Source of the DNA: Mucilaginibacter_A sp050954285
Lineage (GTDB): Bacteria > Bacteroidota > Bacteroidia > Sphingobacteriales > Sphingobacteriaceae
Length of the DNA stretch: 64,000 bases
Direction of reading: 5' to 3'
Assembly (NCBI GenBank): GCA_050954285.1
Contig: JBPBPL010000017.1
Location: forward strand, 1 to 64,000
The position numbers were made by a program, and so were the translations under genes. Numbering within the stretch: position 1 is the first letter of the stretch; every line of letters starts with the position of its first letter. A model generated the notes under the pieces. That model was not told the origin of the DNA. It saw only the letters and a list, made by a program, of their open reading frames with translations, and ran no database searches. Of the stretch, positions 53,712 through 63,023 are shown piece by piece.

Positions 53712-55253
53712 ATGCTTTTCCAGATTAAGTTTTTCTTTTACTTTATAGTCCTTTCTATATTTATCAGATGTAAAAACAGTACCAAAGTTGCTGATCATGG
53801 TAGTGTTTATTCCGAGCACTATCGCCCGCAATTTCATTTTTCGCCCCAAAAAAACTGGATGAATGATCCAAACGGCATGGTTTATTTTGAGGGAACTTAT
53901 CACTTGTTTTTTCAGCAAAATCCGGTCAAAAACGTGATGGGAGCTATCCATTGGGGGCATGCAACCAGTACTGATTTGGTGCACTGGCAGCAACAGCCTA
54001 CGGCTTTGTACCCGGATAGTTTAGGTTATATTTTTTCGGGAAGTGCTGTGGCCGATGTAAAAAATACAGCAGGATTTAACAAGGATGGAAAAACAGCTTT
54101 AGTGGCTTTATTTACGAGTCACAATCCGAAAGGGGAGAAAGATGGAAAAACAACTTACGAAAACCAGAGTATGGCTTACACTTTGGATAAAGGTAAAACC
54201 TGGACGAAATTTGCCAATAATCCAGTGCTGAAAAACCCTGGTATCAAAGATTTTCGAGACCCGAAAGTGCGTTGGTACGAGCCGCAGCAAAAATGGGTGA
54301 TGGCTTTAGCGGTAAAAGATAGAGTGCATTTTTATTCCTCCAAAAATTTGAAAAATTGGGTTAAAGAAAGTGAGTTTGGTGTGGATAAAGGCAATCATGG
54401 TGGCGTTTGGGAATGCCCTGACCTGATTGAAATGGATCATCAGGGTAAAAAAGAATGGGTTTTGCTGGTCAGCATCAATCCGGGTGGCCCGAATGGAGGT
54501 TCGGCAACGCAGTATTTTACCGGAAATTTTGATGGAAAAACGTTTGTTTCAGCAGATAATAAAACCAAATGGATTGACTATGGCACCGATAATTATGCTG
54601 GCGTTACTTGGTCTAATAGCAGTGGTGCACCAATTTTTTTGGGTTGGATGAGCAACTGGCAATACGGGCAATTGGTGCCAACTGCAACCTGGCGCGGCAC
54701 GATGACTATCCCCAGAAAACTATCAATAAAAACAGTAAGCAACACGGATTACGTGGTTTCGGAACCGGTTGATCAGCTGAATAAAATTATGGGTAAAACG
54801 ATTACTTTAGATCAGGGTGCGGTAAAGAATAATTTTGATTTAACTTCAAAAGTGGATGCCAGTTCTGGTTTATACAAGCTGCAATTTTCGAGTAAAAACC
54901 TAGATGATTTCAGTATTGTGCTGGCCAATGATGCGCAGGAACATTTTTTGATCGGCTATGATAAAAAAACCAATCAATATTATACAGATCGAACCAAATC
55001 CGGAAAAGTTGATTTTGAAAAAGGCTTCGCTCAAAAACATTACGCGCCGAGGATTGCAACCGGCCCGGCTGCTTCACTAACGCTACTGGTTGATCATACT
55101 TCGGCAGAATTATTTGCTGATAACGGGCTGACTTGTTTAACCACTATATTTTTTCCGAAGCAACCTTATAATCATATCAGCATTAAAACTCCTGGAAATT
55201 TCCAGGTTGATCAGTTGAGTTTTGCACCGATTCAATCTATCTGGAAAAAATAA
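53712..55253 (+). CDS. GH32 fructan hydrolase / invertase-like lipoprotein
   Basis: 513 residues from the ATG at 53712, which starts a lipoprotein signal (lipobox SIFIRC, Cys about 20); a TTG at 53682 is in frame. Five-bladed propeller with the nucleophile in NWMNDPNGMVY, the transition-state RDPKV and the acid/base WECPDL, then a C-terminal beta-sandwich. Splits beta-fructosides such as levan, inulin or sucrose at the cell surface or in the periplasm. No SusC/SusD pair is adjacent. Confidence 0.92.
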   Translation: MLFQIKFFFYFIVLSIFIRCKNSTKVADHGSVYSEHYRPQFHFSPQKNWMNDPNGMVYFEGTYHLFFQQNPVKNVMGAIHWGHATSTDLVHWQQQPTALYPDSLGYIFSGSAVADVKNTAGFNKDGKTALVALFTSHNPKGEKDGKTTYENQSMAYTLDKGKTWTKFANNPVLKNPGIKDFRDPKVRWYEPQQKWVMALAVKDRVHFYSSKNLKNWVKESEFGVDKGNHGGVWECPDLIEMDHQGKKEWVLLVSINPGGPNGGSATQYFTGNFDGKTFVSADNKTKWIDYGTDNYAGVTWSNSSGAPIFLGWMSNWQYGQLVPTATWRGTMTIPRKLSIKTVSNTDYVVSEPVDQLNKIMGKTITLDQGAVKNNFDLTSKVDASSGLYKLQFSSKNLDDFSIVLANDAQEHFLIGYDKKTNQYYTDRTKSGKVDFEKGFAQKHYAPRIATGPAASLTLLVDHTSAELFADNGLTCLTTIFFPKQPYNHISIKTPGNFQVDQLSFAPIQSIWKK

Positions 55254-55256
55254 GCC

Positions 55257-55270
55257 ATACTGTTTTTATC
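55257..55270 (-). repeat. Dispersed motif copy (AC type)
   Basis: ATACTGTTTTTATC in the 21-base gap between the convergent GH32 and DUF4249 genes. Confidence 0.75.
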
Positions 55271-55274
55271 ACCT

Positions 55275-56072
55275 TTATTTAATGGTAATGGTAGCATCCT
55301 GAACAGTATGAGCACTAAAATAACCAAGTGCACCGTTGCTAACATTAGATGTTGGGTTTGCAGGTGTAGTTGAAGCAGCGCCGCGGTTTTCATTTTGGTC
55401 AAGGCCGGTTAAATACTGGTAAATATTTTTGTCGATACATTGCATTTCTACAGCCGCATGGTCGCCTTTCACTAAATTCAAATCATTATCCCTTAAACTA
55501 TGGTTAACAGTGCGGCCGTTAGTCAGTTCATCATTGTAAACAAAGTAGTTATTAGAGGCCACATTATTTACCGTTAACACAAAGCGATAGTAATTGGTAA
55601 CCGCAGCGGGATCAGTATAATAAACAATGATGGATTGAAATTCTTTGCCAACGATGGACGTTACGTCTAACCCCAAAGAATCCAGTTTAACCTGACTGGG
55701 CATGGTAGAAGTAGCTGTATAAGTTTGGCCATCAGCAGTGATGTTTAACTGATACGTTTTTGTAGGCTGTCCTTTTAAACTGTTCGTAACATACGTTCCT
55801 GCAACTGTTTCCTGCAACGGATACACGTTTCCATCACTGCTGATGGTAACTGTTGCACCACTTACCGTTGGAAAATTACTGACATCGGTAATGGCAACCG
55901 TTTTTGAGAGTTTAACGGTTTGCATGCTGCCGCTGTTGGTTACATTTCCTTCTACAACCAACTGCTGGCCAGCATCTTTAAAATCAATATGAATTACTTT
56001 TTTGCATGATAAAAGAAGCATGGCCGAAACCAGTAAAATAAAAAGTATAGATTGAGTTTGATATAATTTCAT
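55275..56072 (-). CDS. DUF4249-family lipoprotein
   Basis: 265 residues. Lipoprotein with the lipobox MLLLSCK (Cys about 23), whose codons are a copy of the dispersed motif (56008-56023). Two beta domains: VVEGNVTNSGSMQTVKLSK and YQLNITADGQTYTATSTMP, as in DUF4249, which accompanies TonB-dependent receptors. Two bases after the receptor gene, so co-transcribed. Function in ligand capture is inferred. Confidence 0.85.
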   Translation of the reverse strand: MKLYQTQSILFILLVSAMLLLSCKKVIHIDFKDAGQQLVVEGNVTNSGSMQTVKLSKTVAITDVSNFPTVSGATVTISSDGNVYPLQETVAGTYVTNSLKGQPTKTYQLNITADGQTYTATSTMPSQVKLDSLGLDVTSIVGKEFQSIIVYYTDPAAVTNYYRFVLTVNNVASNNYFVYNDELTNGRTVNHSLRDNDLNLVKGDHAAVEMQCIDKNIYQYLTGLDQNENRGAASTTPANPTSNVSNGALGYFSAHTVQDATITIK

Positions 56073-56074
56073 AA

Positions 56075-58456
56075 TTAAAACTTAAAATTCCAGGTGATGG
56101 ATGGGATAATGCCAAATAAAGCTGTTTGTTCCGCTTCTGTTTGACCGGGATGTTTTGGGTTGTCTTTAAATTCAATCACATAAGCATTATGATGATCGTA
56201 AGCATTGTAAAAGCCGAAAGTCCAGCTGGAGTGGTATTTTGGGTGAGGTTTTCCTTCCAGTGTAGCGCCCAAATCCAAACGATGATAAGCCGGCATGCGG
56301 TAGCCGTTTCGCTCCGAATAATAGAAAGTAGTTTCGCCATTCAGCGTGTATTTGCCGCTTGGAAAAGTGATGGCGTTGCCAGTGCTGTAAACAAAAGTTC
56401 CGGAAAAAGTCCAGCGCTTATTAAATTTATAAATTCCAACGGCAGAAATATCGTGCGTACGATCTTGTTTGGAAGGGAAATAATTACCGTTATTGATACC
56501 GTCAAACTTTCTTTCCGTACGAGATAAGGTATAACCCAGCCAACCAGTAAAAATTCCGGTTTTCTTTTTCAGAAAAAATTCGATTCCGTAAGCTCTGCCA
56601 GTTCCGTACAGTAACTGCGATTCTACATTGTCATTGGCACGCAGTTCGGCCGCATTTTTATAATCAATCTGGTTCTGCATTCCTTTGTAGTAAACTTCCG
56701 AAGAAAACTCATAAACGCCATCTTTCAGGTTGCGGTAATAACCCAAAGCTTCCTGGTCTGCAATTTCAGTTTTGATGTTATTGCTGCTCATCACCCATAA
56801 ATCTGTTGGTAGGGTTGAGGTAGAATTAGACAATAAATGCAAATTCTGCGTATTACGCGAATAACTGGCTTTGAGCGAACTAACAGAATCCAGCCGGTAG
56901 CTGGCCGATACACGCGGTTCTGGATTGATGTAAGTTTTTACAAATTTCCCTGAACCATAAGTATTTGATGTTTTGATTGTTGCATCAGGATTATACGTAT
57001 TGAAAGTGCCCGGCCCAAGCAGGGTAAAAGTATTTAAGCGGATACCATAAACTAAATTTAAACGGTTGCTGGCGCGCCATTCATCAGAAATATAGGCAGA
57101 AAGTTCTGCGCCGAATCGGTTTTCGATGGACTTGGTGTTGAAGCTGGAAGTAGCTGAAGTGGTAATTTCTCCCGGCGCAATGGTATGATAAATGGCATCT
57201 AAACCAAAACGCAATAAATGCTGATCATTGGCAAAGTATTGGAAATCTTCTTTCAGCTCCTCATCCTGAATTTTAGAAGTTACTTTAAAATCTTGGTTAT
57301 TAGTGGAATTTTGAATAGTGTAATTGTAATTGCTATAGATGAGCGTGGTATTAGAAAATAATTTATCACTAAAAAGATGGTTTAAACGAAGCGTGCCGGT
57401 TTGGTTGCCCCAATTAAGATTGAACGTACTGCCGAGGCCAAGCGCATCTTTGCCGCTGTAGCCGGATAGGTAAACTGTGTTTTTATCATCCAATCGGTAG
57501 TTTGCTTTGAGATTGAGATCATAAAAATACAGAGAGCTTTGTTTCAGTGTACTATCGTGCGAAAGTCCCAAAAAAACATCGGCATAAGTTCTTCGGCCGC
57601 TAATCATAAAAGAACCGCGGTCTTTCACAATCGGCCCTTCTATTTTTAGTCGCGAGGCAATCAGACCAATTCCGCCTTCTGCTGTGTATTCTTTCTGGTT
57701 GCCATCGTTCATTTTAATATCTACTACCGAAGCCAGCCGACCGCCATATTGCGCCGGCATGTTGCCTTTGTACAGGTTAACATCTTTGATGGCATCAGAA
57801 TTAAACGTTGAAAAAAAGCCCAGCAAATGCGATGCGTTGTAAACCGTGGCTTCATCCAGCAAAATCAGATTTTGGTCAGAAGCACCGCCGCGCACATAAA
57901 AACCGCTGTTTCCTTCGCCGGCAGACTTTACTCCGGGAAGTAACTGCAATGTTTTGAGCACATCTTTTTCGCCCAAAAGCACCGGTACATTTTTAATTTC
58001 ATTGATGCTGATGGCTTGCATGCCCATTTGCGGATTGCTGATTTGTTCATTTTTATTTGACCGGTCGCTGATTACTACTTCATTTAAAGTAGAGCCGGAA
58101 TTTAAGGTAATATTTAACCTCAAATTTTTATGTAAATCAATGCTTTTAGTCTGCGTTTCATAACCGGTATAACTAATCTGCAACTGGTAAACGCCCGCCG
58201 GAGCCGATAACGAGTAAAAACCATAACTATTGCTGGACGTGCCGCTGCCCGAAATTTCCTGAAGGCGAATGCTGGCACCAATCAGCGTTTCGCCAGTCGT
58301 GGCATCTTTAACCACACCGTTAACGGTCAGTTTTACCTGTGCAAAAACAGTATTGAGGTTAGTAAAAGTAAAAATCAAAACAAGAATAAAACACAACGAG
58401 CGGCTATGTTGAATAAGTTTTGACACATTGCAAAGAGCGTAATTGTTTAATTTCAT
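56075..58456 (-). CDS. TonB-dependent receptor with carboxypeptidase-like N-domain
   Basis: 793 residues. Signal peptide ending NTVFAQ, a CarboxypepD_reg-like domain (about 42-125, GVVKDATTGETLIGASIRL), a plug domain (about 130-230, GGASDQNLILLDEATVYN) and a beta barrel ending in ITWNFKF with a C-terminal Phe. Smaller than SusC-type transporters. Forms a pair with the DUF4249 lipoprotein. Ligand unknown; nearby GH32 hints at fructan but gene direction is opposite. Confidence 0.9.
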   Translation of the reverse strand: MKLNNYALCNVSKLIQHSRSLCFILVLIFTFTNLNTVFAQVKLTVNGVVKDATTGETLIGASIRLQEISGSGTSSNSYGFYSLSAPAGVYQLQISYTGYETQTKSIDLHKNLRLNITLNSGSTLNEVVISDRSNKNEQISNPQMGMQAISINEIKNVPVLLGEKDVLKTLQLLPGVKSAGEGNSGFYVRGGASDQNLILLDEATVYNASHLLGFFSTFNSDAIKDVNLYKGNMPAQYGGRLASVVDIKMNDGNQKEYTAEGGIGLIASRLKIEGPIVKDRGSFMISGRRTYADVFLGLSHDSTLKQSSLYFYDLNLKANYRLDDKNTVYLSGYSGKDALGLGSTFNLNWGNQTGTLRLNHLFSDKLFSNTTLIYSNYNYTIQNSTNNQDFKVTSKIQDEELKEDFQYFANDQHLLRFGLDAIYHTIAPGEITTSATSSFNTKSIENRFGAELSAYISDEWRASNRLNLVYGIRLNTFTLLGPGTFNTYNPDATIKTSNTYGSGKFVKTYINPEPRVSASYRLDSVSSLKASYSRNTQNLHLLSNSTSTLPTDLWVMSSNNIKTEIADQEALGYYRNLKDGVYEFSSEVYYKGMQNQIDYKNAAELRANDNVESQLLYGTGRAYGIEFFLKKKTGIFTGWLGYTLSRTERKFDGINNGNYFPSKQDRTHDISAVGIYKFNKRWTFSGTFVYSTGNAITFPSGKYTLNGETTFYYSERNGYRMPAYHRLDLGATLEGKPHPKYHSSWTFGFYNAYDHHNAYVIEFKDNPKHPGQTEAEQTALFGIIPSITWNFKF

Positions 58457-58582
58457 ATATCAAATCAAAAGTAGCCTTCCTTTAACTAAATTAGGCTGTA
58501 TTATTTTTGCTGATTGCAAGGCGTTTGATAATAATACAAATATTTTGCTGATATTATCTACCCCAATCATTATTATGTTGCT

Positions 58583-59680
58583 ATGAAATTTACCGCCTTC
58601 GAAATCTACAAGTATTCCATCCCGATTGAACCGTTTACCATTGCAACAGGCACAATGAAATTTGCGCAAAACCTGTTTGTGCGGGCACATACCGATGCAG
58701 GTTTAACCGGTGTAGGCGAATGTTCTGCCTTCCCGATGATTGTGGGCGAAACTCAGGCTACCTGCTACGAAATGGCCAAGGATTTTGCTGCTTTGTGGAA
58801 AAACAAAGATGTGCTGGATATTGAAGCAAGATTGGCCGAACTGCATCTGTACACCGCCAAAAATTATACGGTAAAAAGTGCATTCGATATGCTTTTGTAT
58901 GATTTGGCAGCCAAACATGCCAACCAGCCATTGTACCAGTTTTTGGGTGGAGAAAAAAGAAAGATCGAAACCGATATTACCATCGGAATTGCGGCGCCAG
59001 AAGAGATGGCGGCTTCGGCCGTTAAATTTAAAGCACAAGGTTATCAGAAGATCAAAGTAAAACTGGGCAAACAACCGCATGAAGATATAGAACGGATCAA
59101 ACAAATTAGAAACGCTATCGGACCGGAAATTAAACTGCAATTAGATGCCAACCAAGGCTGGAATTTTGACGATGCTGTTTTTATTCTGCAAAATTTAGCA
59201 CCTTATCAAATCGAATTTTGCGAGCAGCCGATGCGTACTTACAACGATGAACTTTTGCCTAAATTATGCCAGCTTTCGCCTATCCCGATTATGGCTGATG
59301 AAAGTGTTTATACGCATTGGGATGCCGAACGGATCATCCGGAACAAAGCCGCAAAATACATCAACATCAAGTTTGCCAAAAGTGGTGGCATAAACGAAGC
59401 TATCAAGATCAACCAGATTGCAGAGCAAAATAACATGCAATGTATGCAAGGAGGAATGTTGGAAAGCCGGCTGGCTTTAACAACCAATGCCCATTTTGCA
59501 ATGGCTTTTAAAAATATCTGTTTTTTTGATTTGGATACTTGCTTATTGGGGCATTTGGTTGATCCGGTAATTGGTGGATGCCAGTATAATATCATGGAGT
59601 TGATACTGGATGATACACCGGGAATCGGAGCTGATGTAGACCAGGAATATTTAAATAAACTGGAAAGTATCCTGATATAA
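58583..59680 (+). CDS. Dipeptide epimerase (enolase superfamily)
   Basis: 365 residues, muconate-lactonising-enzyme subgroup. KIKVKLGKQ with the two catalytic Lys, metal ligands in QLDANQGW, EFCEQPM and IMADESV, and NIKFAKSGG with the second base Lys. Resembles L-Ala-D/L-Glu epimerases of murein-peptide recycling. Substrate inferred. One motif copy lies at 59171. Confidence 0.88.
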   Translation: MKFTAFEIYKYSIPIEPFTIATGTMKFAQNLFVRAHTDAGLTGVGECSAFPMIVGETQATCYEMAKDFAALWKNKDVLDIEARLAELHLYTAKNYTVKSAFDMLLYDLAAKHANQPLYQFLGGEKRKIETDITIGIAAPEEMAASAVKFKAQGYQKIKVKLGKQPHEDIERIKQIRNAIGPEIKLQLDANQGWNFDDAVFILQNLAPYQIEFCEQPMRTYNDELLPKLCQLSPIPIMADESVYTHWDAERIIRNKAAKYINIKFAKSGGINEAIKINQIAEQNNMQCMQGGMLESRLALTTNAHFAMAFKNICFFDLDTCLLGHLVDPVIGGCQYNIMELILDDTPGIGADVDQEYLNKLESILI

Positions 59681-59774
59681 AACCCAAAATACTTTAAAGG
59701 ATTTTTTTCAGCTTTTAAAAAACTATCGGCTAATCGTAACTGTTCTTTCCATCATAAACAAACAAAAAACAATT

Positions 59775-60932
59775 ATGAAGGCAGCAGTTTTTCACAAACC
59801 AGGCGATATCAGTTACGATACCGTTCCCGATCCAAAAATTGAAGATGCGGGTGATATTATTTTGAGAGTTACTTCTACCGCTATCTGCGGTTCTGATTTG
59901 CATATTTTGGACGGCGGAATCCCGCAATTGAAAGATATGATTGTTGGCCACGAGTTTATGGGAATTGTGGAAGAAGTTGGGCCAAGTGTAAAAAACCTGA
60001 AAAAAGGTGATCGCGTGGTGGTTCCTTTCCCAATAGCCTGCGGTCATTGTTTCTTCTGTCAGCATGGTGCAACGCCGCATTGCGAAAATTCTAATTACGA
60101 ACACTACGGCCCGGATGGTGATTTGCTGGATCAAAAAGGCGGTGCTTTGTTTGGTTATACCGATTTATACGGCGGTTATTCTGGCGGGCAAGCTGAGTAT
60201 GTGCGTGTGCCTTATGCAGATATCAGCCCGCGCAAAGTGCCTGATAACATGACGGATGAGCAGGTGCTGTTTTTAACGGATATTTTTCCAACAGGCTGGT
60301 CTGCAATAGATTGGGCGCAATTAAAAGGTGGAGAAACAGTAGCCATTTTCGGTTCCGGTCCGGTTGGTTTGATGGCGCAAAAAGCAGCATGGATAAACGG
60401 TGCAGGCCGCGTTATTGCCATCGATCCTGAAAATTACCGTTTAAAAAGAGCAAAAGACGTTAACAAAGTAGAAACGCTGAATCCGCATGATGTGGATGTA
60501 ATAGAAGCCATCCGCGAAATGACAGGCGGCCGCGGTGCTGATGTTTGCGTGGATGCCGTAGGTTTTGAAGCCGAGCGTTCTTTTCTGGATAAAGTAAAAG
60601 CTACTGTTAATTTTGAAAAAGGCACCATGAAAGTGCTGGAAATGTGCTTCCGTGCGGTGCGCCGTGCCGGAACCGTTACCGTCGTTGGTGTTTATGGTAC
60701 GCCTTTCGATAACTTTCCGTTAGGCCGCATGTTTGATAAGGGAATCACCATTAAACAAGGCCAAGCACCGGTTTTAAATTATATCGATCATTTAATTGAG
60801 CTGGTTACGACTGAAAAAGTGGTTCTGGATGATATTATTTCCCACCGCTTACCTTTAAGCGAGGTTTCCCATGCGTACGATATCTTTAAAAACAAAGAAG
60901 ATGACTGCGTAAAAGTTGTTTTAACGCCATAA
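59775..60932 (+). CDS. Zinc-dependent alcohol dehydrogenase (Fdh-like)
   Basis: 385 residues, medium-chain family. Catalytic zinc site in TAICGSDLHILDGG and GHEFMG, structural Cys group ACGHCFFCQHGATPHCEN, and the Rossmann loop VAIFGSGPVGLMA. Resembles glutathione-independent formaldehyde-dehydrogenase-like enzymes. Substrate unknown. Followed by a strong terminator. Confidence 0.92.
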   Translation: MKAAVFHKPGDISYDTVPDPKIEDAGDIILRVTSTAICGSDLHILDGGIPQLKDMIVGHEFMGIVEEVGPSVKNLKKGDRVVVPFPIACGHCFFCQHGATPHCENSNYEHYGPDGDLLDQKGGALFGYTDLYGGYSGGQAEYVRVPYADISPRKVPDNMTDEQVLFLTDIFPTGWSAIDWAQLKGGETVAIFGSGPVGLMAQKAAWINGAGRVIAIDPENYRLKRAKDVNKVETLNPHDVDVIEAIREMTGGRGADVCVDAVGFEAERSFLDKVKATVNFEKGTMKVLEMCFRAVRRAGTVTVVGVYGTPFDNFPLGRMFDKGITIKQGQAPVLNYIDHLIELVTTEKVVLDDIISHRLPLSEVSHAYDIFKNKEDDCVKVVLTP

Positions 60933-60956
60933 TTATAATTACTGGTCTCGAAAAAG

Positions 60957-60992
60957 ATCCCCTGAATATTGGTTTATGTTCAGGGGATTTTT
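60957..60992 (+). terminator. Terminator of the alcohol dehydrogenase gene
   Basis: ATCCCCTGAA / TTCAGGGGAT stem followed by five T. Confidence 0.85.
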
Positions 60993-60996
60993 ATGC

Positions 60997-61009
60997 GATA
61001 AAAGAAGTA
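60997..61009 (+). repeat. Dispersed motif copy (GA type, imperfect)
   Basis: GATAAAAGAAGTA directly after the terminator's T-run, with a TTTTTATGC flank; last base differs. Confidence 0.6.
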
Positions 61010-61072
61010 ATATTTGTTTCAGAACCATCAAAACTGAAAAAATAAATTACCTTTATTTCAAAAATCACCAAT

Positions 61073-61279
61073 ATGAAAAAATTAGTTTTACCTATATTTT
61101 CTGCAATTTTTTGTCTGGCACTTTCTGGTTGTGGTTTAGTAGAAGGTGCTTTTAAAGCCGGGCTGATTTTCGGATTAATCATCATCGCCGTTATCGGATT
61201 AATTATTTATCTGCTTCGGATGGTGATCAAGCAACTTACCAAAACACCAGTTTTGAAAAATATCAGACCAAATATTTAG
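61073..61279 (+). CDS. Small membrane lipoprotein
   Basis: 68 residues. Lipoprotein signal with lipobox LSGC (Cys 20), then a long hydrophobic helix (about 30-50, GLIFGLIIIAVIGLIIYLL) and a basic tail. Similar short proteins occur near stress genes in this group, but no function is assigned. Confidence 0.65.
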   Translation: MKKLVLPIFSAIFCLALSGCGLVEGAFKAGLIFGLIIIAVIGLIIYLLRMVIKQLTKTPVLKNIRPNI

Positions 61280-61282
61280 TAC

Positions 61283-61296
61283 GATAAAAGAAGCAA
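61283..61296 (+). repeat. Dispersed motif copy (GA type, imperfect)
   Basis: GATAAAAGAAGCAA just after the small lipoprotein stop; last base differs from the consensus. Confidence 0.55.
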
Positions 61297-61313
61297 CGCT
61301 ACCTTGTAACAAA

Positions 61314-61652
61314 TTAAAGTTGCCACATGCCAGGCGTTTCCCTGTAATGCGTTATTTGCTCAATTGCTTCTTCTACTTCGTCCGAAGTTAATTCTTGTCC
61401 TTCACCAGCTTCATAATTAAACAATCTTCCCGGTAACTCAAACGTTATGGTTCCCATATAATCCGGGTCATGTTTTTTTTCCAGCAAAAGCTCACTCACT
61501 CTGCTGTCAATTTGTTCTTGGCTGGCAGGGGTTTTATCCCGATAAATGCTGTAAGTATAAGTTAAAACCGGATGCCCGTCCGCGTGTGCCTGACTATCCG
61601 GGATAACCATTAAGCGGAGCTTTGCTCCAACAGTAAAAAAAATAGGCTGCAT
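61314..61652 (-). CDS. Hypothetical protein, 112 aa
   Basis: Soluble acidic protein without a signal or membrane segment. Mixed alpha/beta, with MIPDSQAHADGHPVLTYTY, a GRLFNYEAGEGQ turn and the helical TSDEVEEAIEQITHYRE near the C-terminus. No family recognised. Convergent with the small lipoprotein gene; its upstream 215 bases hold no gene. Confidence 0.65.
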   Translation of the reverse strand: MQPIFFTVGAKLRLMVIPDSQAHADGHPVLTYTYSIYRDKTPASQEQIDSRVSELLLEKKHDPDYMGTITFELPGRLFNYEAGEGQELTSDEVEEAIEQITHYRETPGMWQL

Positions 61653-61867
61653 TTTTTATGATTTGTAAACCCATAAAACACCTGTAAAAAAAGAAAGTTT
61701 AGCAGTTAAAACCCATAGCTTATCTTTTAGCAAAAACACGTATTTATCTATTCCAAAATACAGTATTTATACTGAAAGGGTAGTTTTATCAATTTCTAAT
61801 TTTGGTTCCATTAGTTGCAAGTGGCTAAATTAATAACCACTTGGCTTTTTTTGGTACTTGATAATTT

Positions 61868-62953
61868 ATGGTAGATCCTTCATCCTTACTGTCAACGTTA
61901 GCAGAGCATGACCCTCGGCTTTGTTTTGCTTTTGACATTAGTAACAAGCGGTTTATTTACGCAAACCCTGCTTTTGAAGCTTTTTTTCAGATGAAGCATA
62001 GCCAAACTTCTGCAGCATCACTTTTAGCAATGGTTCATCCTCAGGATCTGGAATACTTAAAAGAAGGCTTTGCCAGCTTAAAACCCGGTATTTTTAAAAA
62101 CAACGTAGAATTTAGAATGCAGCTGCCAGGCCGGAAAGAATGTTTTTTACGCTTAAGCCTGATTTATACCGATCAGCACCTGCAAAGTGAGGAACATACA
62201 TTAACGGGTTATCTGGAAGATTATACCGCTGATAAAGAACATGAAGACACGTTGAACGAATATTCCAACAAAAAAAATGCTGTCTTAAATATTCTTTCTC
62301 ATGATTTGGCCGGGCCTTTAGGCTCTATTCAAAATTTATCTGCATTGTTATCCAGAAAAACGAAATTGCTTGAAGATCAGGAAGTTGCTAAATGGGTTTC
62401 TTTGATTGAAAAGATCAGTAAAAAAAGCATTCACCTGATACAGGAATTTGTTAAACAGGAATTTATTGAATCGGCAGGAGCTGCGCTGTTAAAAAAGAGA
62501 ACCGATCTGGTATTGGCCTTGAATACGATGTTACAGGAATATCAGCAATCAGAAAACGACTTAAACCTGAATTTTGAGTTTAAGCTTAATACCGAGCCAA
62601 TTTTTGTGGAGATAGATGAGGCTAAGTTTTTGCAGGCAATTAATAATCTGATTTCCAATGCCATTAAATTTACGCCAGACGGCGGGACGATTACTATTGT
62701 TTTGGAAGAAAAAGAAGACCTAGTTGCGATAGTTGTTGCAGATACCGGTATCGGTATTCCAAAAAAGTTTCATAAAGGTCTTTTTGATAAATTTAACAAT
62801 GCCCGCCGGACAGGATTAAAAGGCGAACCATCTGTAGGTTTAGGCATGTCGATCATTAAAACCATTGTAGATTGGCATGAAGGCAAAATATGGTTTGAAA
62901 GCGAAGAAAATAAAGGCAGCAAATTTTATATCGAGATCAAAAAAAGTAATTAA
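61868..62953 (+). CDS. PAS-domain sensor histidine kinase
   Basis: 361 residues, soluble. PAS domain (about 10-120, FDISNKRFIYANPAFEAFF), HisKA with the phospho-His in NILSHDLAGPLGSIQNL (about 140-156), and HATPase with NNLISNAIKFTPDGG, DTGIGIPKKF and VGLGMSIIK. No partner regulator is adjacent; the single-domain regulator at 47510 is one candidate. Signal unknown. Confidence 0.9.
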   Translation: MVDPSSLLSTLAEHDPRLCFAFDISNKRFIYANPAFEAFFQMKHSQTSAASLLAMVHPQDLEYLKEGFASLKPGIFKNNVEFRMQLPGRKECFLRLSLIYTDQHLQSEEHTLTGYLEDYTADKEHEDTLNEYSNKKNAVLNILSHDLAGPLGSIQNLSALLSRKTKLLEDQEVAKWVSLIEKISKKSIHLIQEFVKQEFIESAGAALLKKRTDLVLALNTMLQEYQQSENDLNLNFEFKLNTEPIFVEIDEAKFLQAINNLISNAIKFTPDGGTITIVLEEKEDLVAIVVADTGIGIPKKFHKGLFDKFNNARRTGLKGEPSVGLGMSIIKTIVDWHEGKIWFESEENKGSKFYIEIKKSN

Positions 62954-62962
62954 ACTTAAAAT

Positions 62963-63001
62963 AAAAACCCCCAAACCTGGATGCAGGTTTGGGGATTTTT
63001 T
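62963..63001. terminator. Bidirectional terminator
   Basis: CCCCAAACCTG / CAGGTTTGGGG perfect stem with GATG loop, A-run before and T-run after, between convergent kinase and SDR genes. Confidence 0.85.
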
Positions 63002-63005
63002 AGGT

Positions 63006-63019
63006 GCTAAAAGAAGCAT
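63006..63019 (+). repeat. Dispersed motif copy (GA type)
   Basis: GCTAAAAGAAGCAT with a TTTTTTAGGT flank, between the SDR stop codon and the terminator. Confidence 0.75.
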
Positions 63020-63023
63020 TGGC

